Shown here one piece after another: positions 1 through 6,326 of a stretch of 13,404 nucleotides of DNA. Each line of letters opens with the position of its first letter. Position 1 is the first letter of the stretch. Under the pieces are notes generated by a model. That model was not told where the DNA came from and made no database searches. It saw nothing but the letters and a program-made list of their open reading frames with translations. Both the position numbers and the translations under genes were made by a program. The DNA is from Gammaproteobacteria bacterium (GTDB taxonomy: Bacteria; Pseudomonadota; Gammaproteobacteria; Arenicellales; DRJH01): contig DRJH01000424.1 in NCBI GenBank assembly GCA_011052285.1, positions 1-13,404 on the forward strand. The letters are read 5' to 3'.

Positions 1-44
1 AAGTACCGTGAATGGCACAAGTACCGTGAATGGCACAAGTACCG
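1..44. repeat. 18-bp tandem repeat at the left edge
   Basis: The unit AAGTACCGTGAATGGCAC occurs at 1-18 and 19-36 without a mismatch, and its first 8 bases recur at 37-44. The array may continue beyond the left edge. The unit is a multiple of three, and the plus strand is open in frame 1 (repeating Lys-Tyr-Arg-Glu-Trp-His) until a TAA at 61-63, so it could be the tail of a coding repeat. It could equally be a set of protein-binding sites at the end of a mobile element. The sequence alone does not decide. Confidence 0.8.
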
Positions 45-68
45 GTTATGCAGGAGCAATTAACCGGT
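41..68. repeat. Perfect 8-bp inverted repeat
   Basis: ACCGGTTA (41-48) and TAACCGGT (61-68) are perfect reverse complements separated by 12 bases. Each arm contains the palindrome ACCGGT. The pair lies between the 18-bp repeats and the terminal-repeat-like sequence at 77-94, downstream of the MoaD-like gene. No T-run follows on either strand, so an intrinsic terminator is not well supported; a recombinase or regulator site is another possibility. Confidence 0.5.
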
Positions 69-76
69 CGGTCCCC

Positions 77-94
77 ATTCTCGGATAGCCTCCT
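77..94. repeat. Solo copy of an 18-bp terminal inverted repeat
   Basis: ATTCTCGGATAGCCTCCT differs by one base from ATTCTCGGACAGCCTCCT at 11909-11926, which is the right terminal repeat of the 163-bp element described below. Here only one end is visible, and the sequence to its left (1-76) does not resemble the interior of that element. Its outer end overlaps the stop codon of the MoaD-like gene. It is probably the right end of an element, or of its remnant, extending beyond the left edge. Confidence 0.65.
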
Positions 95-344
95 AGCCAC
101 CCTTGATTAACGGAAAGATGGTAATGACGTCGTTATCATGCAAAGAAACGTTAGGTCGTTCACTATCGGGCACGGAACGTCCGTTACAGAGGGTCAGATA
201 GGCCTTTTCCAAAGGCAGCTGTAGCCCCTTTAGTACAGACTCAAGACTAAGCTGAGAGTCTACATACCATTCAAAACCGTCATCACTCAATTTTGGGAGG
301 TGCGGACAAGGATCAATGGCCAGGAGGCGAATCCTGAGTTTCAT
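93..344 (-). CDS. MoaD/ThiS-family ubiquitin-like sulfur carrier
   Basis: This encodes 83 residues ending in Ile-Lys-Gly-Gly. A C-terminal Gly-Gly on a protein of about 80 residues with a beta-rich pattern (hydrophobic N-terminal strand, then VSLHDNDVITIFPLIKGG) is the signature of MoaD/ThiS proteins, which carry sulfur as a C-terminal thiocarboxylate for molybdopterin or thiazole synthesis. The ATG at 344 is chosen because GGAG lies 7 bases upstream; a TTG one codon earlier is less likely. It starts 27 bases after the AOR gene ends on the same strand, so the two are probably co-transcribed. I infer that it supplies dithiolene sulfur for the AOR pterin cofactor. The stop codon TAG is odd: its last two bases are the first two of the repeat at 77-94. 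MoaD versus ThiS versus a specialised AOR-linked carrier cannot be separated here. Confidence 0.8.
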   Translation of the reverse strand: MKLRIRLLAIDPCPHLPKLSDDGFEWYVDSQLSLESVLKGLQLPLEKAYLTLCNGRSVPDSERPNVSLHDNDVITIFPLIKGG

Positions 345-371
345 CAAAATTCTCCAGGCATCGTACTCACA

Positions 372-2198
372 CTACAGATCAGTAAGACCAAGGCGCTGCA
401 GAGTTGCAGTAGTGGGTACTCCTTCTGCATCCCAGCCGCGTAACTGATAATACTCGGGTAACATTTTCTCGAGCTCCGCAACCTTACCCTCACCAGCACC
501 ACTGCAAGCCGGAACAACCAACATTCGGGTTGGTACGGTATCATCAGCCCGGGTCAGTCCGGCTGCAAGATTAAATTGTCTCTCCAGATTCCAGATTCGC
601 TCACCCATGATTTGCAGATTCTGCAGCGAGTAGTCGCCATCGGAATCGGCCGCCATAAGATCTGACAGGGTAGCCAGGCTGTATCCCGGGAACTGGCACA
701 AACCACTGGAATCAATGACGCTGTTATCATTTTGAGATGAGGCTACGATCTGCGCCTTGCCATCGCTGGTGACCCGGCTGAAGTCATCACGAAAAGGGTC
801 TGCGCGCAGGTGACAGGCCCCACGATTGCTGGTGGCGTAAGCCAGTGCCATACCCTGCATCGCTCGGCCATCATAACCAGGAATCTCCTGACCCTTGACC
901 GCCATCGACATTTCTGGATGACCGTATTTTTCGCACAAGCGCTTTGATCCGAGTCCCAGTTCGATACCAAAGCCTTCACCACGACCGGTTAACTCGATCA
1001 TTTTCACCAATATCTCAGCCGAACCGAAGCGTAGTTCATAACCATCGGTATGGCTGCGGTCAATAACCCCGGCTTCAAACAGCTCCATGGCGGCGGCCAA
1101 AGTGCCACCAAAGGAAATCGGATCCATGCCCTGTTCATTACAAACGAAGTTTGCGTACGTCGCTGCCTCCACATCATCGACACCTAGCATTGCACCGAGG
1201 GAAAAGCCTGATTCATACTCCAAGCCCCCGGATATCCGCGCCCGTTCGGGATGTTCGACAACACTGAAGTGTTGTGGATCAATCCGGGCTACACGACCAC
1301 AGGCAATATGGCAGGCAAAACAAGCTTTATTGCCCTTCAAATTGGGCTTGCCATCGCTGTAACGGTTGCGCTTCATGGCGGCGACATTGATCTTGCCAAC
1401 CCCTTCAAACTGGACTTGCTGGTTATTGCGGGTTGGCAGCGCTCCATAGGCCTGTGTTACATCCATCATTGCCATGGTACCGTTTTCTCGCTGCCGCCGT
1501 GCGGAACGGCTGTCGTTGATCTGTTGGTTGGATACAGTGGCTAGCCGCATGAACTGCTGCGGGTTCTTGACACCCACACCGCAAGTGCCACGAACAGCGA
1601 TCGCTTTGAGCTTTTTTGAGCCCATGACTGCACCCACTCCGGAGCGCCCGGCCGCACGATCGAGGTCATTGATGATGCAGGCGTAACGAACACCAATCTC
1701 ACCCGCCTGACCAATGGCTGCCACCCGGATCCGTGGATCCTGGTGTTTTGCCTGCAAGGCAGGTTCGGTTTCCCAGACCGTCTTGCCCCAATAAGCGCTG
1801 GCATCAAGCAATGCGACCTCATCGTTACAGAGGTATAAATACACCGGTTTTGGAGAAATACCTTCAAAGACAATCATATCCCAACCGGCATTTTTCAGCT
1901 CTGCACCGAAATGGCCACCCGAATTGGAGCAGGCAATCGCTCCGGTGAGCGCACCCTTGGTAACCACCGAATAACGACCGGCCGTCGAGGCCGAGGTTCC
2001 CGTCAATGGGCCGGTGGCAAAGATCAGATGATTGTCCGCAGACAATGGATCGGCTGCAGGATTACTGTCGGCAAACAGATAACGGGTGGCAAGACCTCGC
2101 TGCCCGAGGTACTTTCTGGCCCAATCAATATTCAGTGCCTCACGGTGCCAGCTCCCCGCGCTCAAATTCACCCGTAATAACCTACCCTGCCATGCCAT
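372..2198 (-). CDS. aor: Aldehyde:ferredoxin oxidoreductase family protein
   Basis: This encodes 608 residues, close to the usual family length of about 600. AOR-family enzymes oxidise aldehydes to acids (or work in reverse) using a tungsten or molybdenum bis-pterin centre and one [4Fe-4S] cluster, with ferredoxin or a partner subunit as electron carrier. The N-terminal domain carries the family's pterin-binding stretch AGRYSVVTKGALTG (about 73-86). Cluster ligands are visible as C293-x2-C296-x3-C300 and C501 in DSSGLC. Conserved acidic and His positions fall in GLEYES (E327) and NRGACHLRA (H463). No signal peptide is seen, so it is probably cytoplasmic. The ATG at 2198 is chosen over an upstream in-frame ATG because family similarity begins there (MAWQGRLLRVNL) and GGAG lies just upstream. 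A MoaD-like gene follows. No ferredoxin-like or flavin subunit is adjacent, so the electron partner is unknown. Substrate and metal cannot be read from sequence. Confidence 0.9.
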   Translation of the reverse strand: MAWQGRLLRVNLSAGSWHREALNIDWARKYLGQRGLATRYLFADSNPAADPLSADNHLIFATGPLTGTSASTAGRYSVVTKGALTGAIACSNSGGHFGAELKNAGWDMIVFEGISPKPVYLYLCNDEVALLDASAYWGKTVWETEPALQAKHQDPRIRVAAIGQAGEIGVRYACIINDLDRAAGRSGVGAVMGSKKLKAIAVRGTCGVGVKNPQQFMRLATVSNQQINDSRSARRQRENGTMAMMDVTQAYGALPTRNNQQVQFEGVGKINVAAMKRNRYSDGKPNLKGNKACFACHIACGRVARIDPQHFSVVEHPERARISGGLEYESGFSLGAMLGVDDVEAATYANFVCNEQGMDPISFGGTLAAAMELFEAGVIDRSHTDGYELRFGSAEILVKMIELTGRGEGFGIELGLGSKRLCEKYGHPEMSMAVKGQEIPGYDGRAMQGMALAYATSNRGACHLRADPFRDDFSRVTSDGKAQIVASSQNDNSVIDSSGLCQFPGYSLATLSDLMAADSDGDYSLQNLQIMGERIWNLERQFNLAAGLTRADDTVPTRMLVVPACSGAGEGKVAELEKMLPEYYQLRGWDAEGVPTTATLQRLGLTDL

Positions 2199-2371
2199 AA
2201 CACACTCCAGATTCTGTACCCAAACAATGGAGTAAGTATAACAGTGCGTACGGGCTAACCGGTACCACCAAGAACCTGCCCTGCCTGACTCCTTATGGAG
2301 ATACATTGCCCTGTCATCACATATGTTAAGGTACGGGTATCTACAGAAACCTGAAAGCTTATGTTTACACG
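2199..2371. promoter_or_regulatory. Divergent intergenic region, aor / cysG
   Basis: This 173-bp gap separates the minus-strand AOR gene from plus-strand cysG and must hold promoters for both. On the minus strand a TATACT (2240-2235) is a possible -10 box for aor, but no convincing -35 lies at the right distance. GGAG precedes the aor start. cysG has no clear Shine-Dalgarno sequence. I see no Fnr, Fur or other recognisable operator. Confidence 0.35.
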
Positions 2372-3778
2372 ATGAAATATCTGCCCATTTTTCTCGACCT
2401 GCAACATAACCCCTGCCTCATTGTTGGCGGTGGCGAGGTTGCTAGGCGCAAGCTTCGCCTGCTGCGCCAGGCCGGCGCCCTGGTTACTGTGATCGCACCC
2501 AGGATTTGTGACCTGTTGCAAAGCACAGCAAAAACGGACGAGGGGATCACCCTGCTACAACAACCTTTCACCACACAAGCCATGGATGGATTTGCTCTGG
2601 TTATTGCCGCTACAAATCAGACAGATGTTAATGCCAAGGTTGCCGAGGCTGCCAGGGCTTATAACATACCGGTCAATATTGTAGACCAACCAAGGCTTGG
2701 CAACTTCATCTTGCCATCTATTATCGACCGTTCCCCGGTACAGATCGCAGTATCCACAGCTGGCACTTCTCCGGTACTGGCCCGACTGCTGCGAACCCGC
2801 CTCGAATCCATGCTACCGGCAAACTACGGGCAACTGGCCGAGCTGGTGGCACGATACCGGGGCAAGGTTGCGCAACTGTTGGGTACTGTTCCCGAGCGGC
2901 GGCGTTTCTGGGAGAGGGAACTGCAAGGGCGGGTCGCCGAACTGGTGTTTTCAGGCCAAGCGAAAGCCGCTGAACATAGCCTCCAAAAATCCATCGATCA
3001 AGCAACAAGGCAAACTGAACCCACCGGAGAGGTCTATCTGGTGGGTGCCGGGCCCGGTGATCCTGACCTGTTAACCTTTCGTGCACTACGGCTGATGCAG
3101 CAAGCCGATGTCGTGCTGTATGATCGGCTGGTTTCACCACCTATCCTCGAGATGACACGCCGCGACGCCGAACGTATCTATGTCGGTAAAGAACGCGCGA
3201 ATCATGCAGTACCTCAAGAACAGATCAACGATATGCTGGTGCGACTGGCCAAAACCGGCAAACGCGTGCTACGCCTTAAAGGTGGAGATCCCTTTATGTT
3301 CGGTCGCGGTGGTGAGGAAATCGGTAAACTTGCGAAAAGCGGTATCTCCTTTCAGGTGGTACCCGGTATTACTGCAGCGGCCGGCTGTGCCGCCTACGCG
3401 GGTATCCCACTCACCCATCGTGATCATGCCCAGTCTTGTATCTTCGTAACCGGCCACTTGCGTGATGGCTCCATCAATCTTAACTGGAAGATCTTGACCC
3501 AACCACAGCAAACCGTTGTCATCTACATGGGCCTGTCCGGCCTGCCACAGCTTTGCTCACAACTGATTGAACATGGACTGGCTCAGGATACCCCGGCCGC
3601 CTTGGTCCAACAGGGTACAACATCCAATCAGCGAGTATTTACTGGCAACCTCGGCAACCTGCCAGACCTGGTGCAAAACCATTCCGTCAAAGCCCCAACT
3701 CTGGTCATTGTCGGCGATGTGGTGAAACTACACCAACAGTTATCATGGTTTCACGCCCAGCCCAGCCAGCATGCCTGA
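2372..3778 (+). CDS. cysG: Siroheme synthase CysG (trifunctional)
   Basis: This 468-residue protein matches enterobacterial CysG in length and domain order. It converts uroporphyrinogen III to siroheme by two SAM-dependent methylations, NAD-dependent dehydrogenation of precorrin-2 and iron chelation. The N-terminal Met8p-like half has the dinucleotide motif VGGGEVARRK (18-27), an aspartate at 105 in NIVDQP, and S128 in AVSTAGTSPVLARLL, at the position phosphorylated in the Salmonella enzyme. The methyltransferase half starts near 219 with VYLVGAGPGDPDLLT, followed by YDRLV (250-254), LRLKGGDPFMFGRGGEE (300-316) and VIYMGL (383-388). No domain is missing. It is divergent from aor and no other siroheme gene is adjacent. 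Siroheme serves sulfite reductases (assimilatory or dissimilatory) and nitrite reductase; which one applies here cannot be told. Confidence 0.96.
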   Translation: MKYLPIFLDLQHNPCLIVGGGEVARRKLRLLRQAGALVTVIAPRICDLLQSTAKTDEGITLLQQPFTTQAMDGFALVIAATNQTDVNAKVAEAARAYNIPVNIVDQPRLGNFILPSIIDRSPVQIAVSTAGTSPVLARLLRTRLESMLPANYGQLAELVARYRGKVAQLLGTVPERRRFWERELQGRVAELVFSGQAKAAEHSLQKSIDQATRQTEPTGEVYLVGAGPGDPDLLTFRALRLMQQADVVLYDRLVSPPILEMTRRDAERIYVGKERANHAVPQEQINDMLVRLAKTGKRVLRLKGGDPFMFGRGGEEIGKLAKSGISFQVVPGITAAAGCAAYAGIPLTHRDHAQSCIFVTGHLRDGSINLNWKILTQPQQTVVIYMGLSGLPQLCSQLIEHGLAQDTPAALVQQGTTSNQRVFTGNLGNLPDLVQNHSVKAPTLVIVGDVVKLHQQLSWFHAQPSQHA

Positions 3779-4068
3779 ACGTCCAAAATAACAAAACACT
3801 GTGACCCAGTAACAAACAAGTCCACGCCGCATCACCGACGACGCGTTCGGCTAACTGCCCACTGCTCATTTTCATTGCTGTACCCGGCATCCTGAGAAAA
3901 CCTTCATGATTCTCCCACGGAACAACATTTGCCACAATTATAATCGCTGTTGTACTACCGGGTGACTATACCAAATATCTCCAAGAGCGTATACTTAAAC
4001 TACTGATATTTAAATGATACTAAGTATTATCCTTGGTAATTTCAATGTTAAACTGGAGAAAAGTTGAA
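3779..4068. other. Intergenic region upstream of the small exported protein
   Basis: This 290-bp gap follows cysG. Its second half turns AT-rich (about 3935-4050), as expected of a promoter region. A TATAAT (3939-3944) and a TATACT (3990-3995) are possible -10 boxes, but neither has a good -35 at 16-18 bases. No strong terminator is seen after cysG. I see no RNA gene or operator. Confidence 0.4.
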
Positions 4069-4500
4069 ATGCATTATAAAGCATCAACAAACAGGGTTTT
4101 AACCACCGTTGCCGCGGCAATTTTATTCGCGATATCGGCTAATATCTTTGCTGATAACGGGCAGAACAAAGCGGGTCAATTACCCATCCCCAGCGATGTC
4201 GCATTGGCATCATGGAGTGATAATGGCCATGGTGGGCGGTATCTATTGCAGTTTGCACGAGGGCGCACCCTGGCCAAGGGAGAACAAGCTATCGGAATCG
4301 TGGCAAGTGACACCAACTGCAAACCCGATGCTCTGGGCCTGAGCCATTGCAACAACATCATCAGGTTAGCGAACGGTGGTCGGATCACGGTGATCGATAC
4401 ACACAAGATGAGCGCCAACCCCTGCCTGCGACCGGGTGAAGGCATTACGTTAACCGGAATGGGCGGACCCTGGATTATGGGGATCCTGCCTCGGGGATAA
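4069..4500 (+). CDS. Small exported protein of unknown function, three cysteines
   Basis: This encodes 143 residues. The N-terminus has a lysine/arginine region, a hydrophobic core (LTTVAAAILFAISANIFA, about 11-28) and a likely signal peptidase I site after A28, giving a periplasmic or secreted mature protein of about 115 residues. The ATG at 4069 is chosen because GGAG lies 10 bases upstream and the signal peptide then starts normally; in-frame ATG 4045 and TTG 4033 would add a non-signal-like extension. The mature part has C84, C94 and C119, and short glycine-rich, beta-prone stretches ending in GMGGPWIMGILPRG. The odd cysteine number suggests one disulfide plus a free thiol, a metal ligand or a dimer. 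I do not recognise the family. It lies beside, and points toward, the ccm cluster, so a periplasmic redox or cytochrome link is conceivable but is only inference from position. Confidence 0.75.
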   Translation: MHYKASTNRVLTTVAAAILFAISANIFADNGQNKAGQLPIPSDVALASWSDNGHGGRYLLQFARGRTLAKGEQAIGIVASDTNCKPDALGLSHCNNIIRLANGGRITVIDTHKMSANPCLRPGEGITLTGMGGPWIMGILPRG

Positions 4501-4582
4501 GCCCGGGGTATAGCTTTAAAGAAAATAACGACAGTTATCCTGACACAGGGGGCGGGTGAGGCGGTTTATACACAAAAATACT

Positions 4583-4621
4583 GTAACGATTCAGCGCATT
4601 CATCTTTTGTCCCATTACGGC
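4583..4621 (+). repeat. Interspersed repeat, copy 1 (overlaps the ccmI stop)
   Basis: This 39-base stretch, from GTAAC through CATTACGGC, matches 11181-11218 in the same orientation with two single substitutions plus a small change (TTTTG versus TTTA, one base shorter). Chance similarity at this length is very unlikely. Its right end covers the last codon and stop of ccmI on the minus strand. It contains no obvious hairpin. Confidence 0.75.
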
Positions 4622-5853
4622 ACCACCTGGGCAATCACAACTTCGATCGGCTCGGTTTGATTGACGGCTACCGGGCTGACTTCACCAATCAGATCGCCAC
4701 TGGCGGGTTTGGCTTTACCACTCAAGGTAATCCTTGCAGTCAGTCGGACTTTGGAGTATTTGGACAATGACGCCGATGGCACCATGGCCATGGAATCATC
4801 CAGGATGATACTCAGTGGCAAATCCGAAACCTTTTTTCGGACAATAGCCAAGGGTAATGGTGTACCCTGGAGTGCGCGTGCATAAATAAAGACAGTGTCG
4901 TCCGGTGAAGCCTTATTCAACAGCTTCGGAGACAGGGAAACTTTGACTGTGAGCCTGGGGCTTTCGGCCGTGGCGGTAGCTGCCGTTTTTCCAGCAGCCG
5001 ACTGAGTAGCGCCTTGTTCGGTTTGGCGGATCAAATCTTGTAACTGAGCCAAAGCCCGAGCATCAGACTTCACCAAAGGCAATGTACGACGCCAAAACTT
5101 CAGGGCGGAAGTGAAATCACCACGCTGCCTGGCGGCCATACCACTGAGCCAGAGGCCTTCGACATTACTCGGATCCTGTTGTAGCACTTTAGCTAACATG
5201 TCTGTTATATCACCGCTAAGATCACCGCCTCGTGTCATAGCAAGAGCGTCCGCATAACTGACCAGAACCTCTGGTTTATCTCCCTCCAAATCACGAACAT
5301 GTTGCAGGGCTTTGATGGCTTCTGGATATTGCTGTAGAACCATATAAGAACGTGCCAACATGAACCAACCTTTTGAATCATTGGGGTTTTTGGCCATTTT
5401 TGCGGCCAACTTGACCACCATATCCTGAATCTTTTCGGGCGACGCCTGCTGTTGTGATTGCGCCACAGGAATACCTTCAATGGCCTGTGGTGTGCCCAGA
5501 ATCAGATACAAAAAGCCAGCTGCTGCAGGCAATAACAGGGCTATCAGCAACACGGCAACCATCTGCTGTGCACCGTGTCGAGCTGGTGTTAAATCAGTAG
5601 TCACAGTTTCGTCCGTCAGTGTATCTTCGAGAACGGTCGCTTCCAACTCATTGCGCTGTTGCTCAAACCCTTCCTGTGTGAGCTTGCCGCTGGCCTGATC
5701 CGCTTTCAATTCCGCGAGCCGCTCCCGGGCGATATCGATGTTTTGCTGCCGGCGGTCGATGTTGTCCAGCTGACGATGGCGATATAACGGCCAGATCAGT
5801 ACTGCCATGGACAGCAACACCAGGGCGAAGGCAAGCAGATAAAATCCAATCAT
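4615..5853 (-). CDS. ccmI: CcmI, TPR subunit of the heme ligation complex
   Basis: This 412-residue protein is the CcmI/CycH type, which chaperones apocytochrome c to the CcmF-CcmH ligase. Two membrane segments are visible (about 3-24 and 98-120) with a charged, probably cytoplasmic region between them rich in Arg, Gln and Glu (RHRQLDNIDRRQQNIDIARER). After the second segment comes a periplasmic part with TPR-like helices (about 150-270: GWFMLARSYMVLQQYPEAIKAL, then similar repeats), an Ala/Thr-rich linker near 280-300 and a beta-rich C-terminal CycH domain (about 305-412). Its ATG overlaps the ccmH stop by 4 bases, so translation is probably coupled. It is the last gene of the cluster. The final proline codon and the stop lie inside an interspersed repeat, so the extreme C-terminus may have been altered by its arrival. 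Confidence 0.93.
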   Translation of the reverse strand: MIGFYLLAFALVLLSMAVLIWPLYRHRQLDNIDRRQQNIDIARERLAELKADQASGKLTQEGFEQQRNELEATVLEDTLTDETVTTDLTPARHGAQQMVAVLLIALLLPAAAGFLYLILGTPQAIEGIPVAQSQQQASPEKIQDMVVKLAAKMAKNPNDSKGWFMLARSYMVLQQYPEAIKALQHVRDLEGDKPEVLVSYADALAMTRGGDLSGDITDMLAKVLQQDPSNVEGLWLSGMAARQRGDFTSALKFWRRTLPLVKSDARALAQLQDLIRQTEQGATQSAAGKTAATATAESPRLTVKVSLSPKLLNKASPDDTVFIYARALQGTPLPLAIVRKKVSDLPLSIILDDSMAMVPSASLSKYSKVRLTARITLSGKAKPASGDLIGEVSPVAVNQTEPIEVVIAQVVP

Positions 5854-6326
5854 AACGAATCCTGTTGTTCGAGAAGGGAACGTACTTGTAGTCGTTGTTC
5901 ACTGCTGATAGCGGACTCGCTATCAGAGCGGCTCCGAATGATCCGGAATGCAATCCACAGGCTTAGCAGTAGTATCAGCAGTGGTCCGGTCCACAATAAA
6001 ATTGTGATCGATTTGAATGGTGGGCGATAGAGGATAAAATCACCATAACGGGCCACCATGTAATTAATAATAAATTTTGAATCTTTGCCCCGCATGGTCA
6101 TATCGTAGATCTTCTGACGCAAATCCTTGGCCAGATCCGCATTGGATGAAGCAAGATTTTCATTCTGACAGACCAGGCAACGCAATTCCTGAATCAGGGT
6201 CTTGTATTGTTTCTCATGGGTCGGGTTATCAAATTTGTGGACCTCGATAGCGGCGAATCCGGGTTGCAGGAATACCAGTTGCAGGAAAAGACCCGCAATC
6301 AGACCACGAAGCAGTAATCCTGACAT
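5850..6326 (-). CDS. ccmH: CcmH, heme lyase subunit and thiol-disulfide oxidoreductase
   Basis: This encodes 158 residues. CcmH is anchored in the inner membrane with its catalytic domain in the periplasm, where it reduces or holds the CxxCH cysteines of apocytochrome c for heme attachment. The sequence shows a signal peptide (about 1-25, ending GFAA), the defining motif LRCLVCQN (C50, C53), a short helical domain, then a membrane helix at about 108-129 followed by a charged tail. This is the short single-domain form; the TPR part is the separate CcmI. It starts at TGATG shared with the ccmF stop (1-base overlap) and ends overlapping ccmI by 4 bases. In the usual order ccmG (DsbE thioredoxin) lies between ccmF and ccmH; there is no room for it here. 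Confidence 0.95.
   Translation of the reverse strand: MSGLLLRGLIAGLFLQLVFLQPGFAAIEVHKFDNPTHEKQYKTLIQELRCLVCQNENLASSNADLAKDLRQKIYDMTMRGKDSKFIINYMVARYGDFILYRPPFKSITILLWTGPLLILLLSLWIAFRIIRSRSDSESAISSEQRLQVRSLLEQQDSL

Noticed and set aside
1..44. Possible CRISPR repeats
   Set aside because: The 18-bp units are directly adjacent with no spacers between them, and no cas gene is present.
3705..3935. A 76-codon minus-strand open frame after cysG
   Set aside because: It overlaps the cysG 3' end on the opposite strand and has no good ribosome site or family resemblance. The part outside cysG is short.
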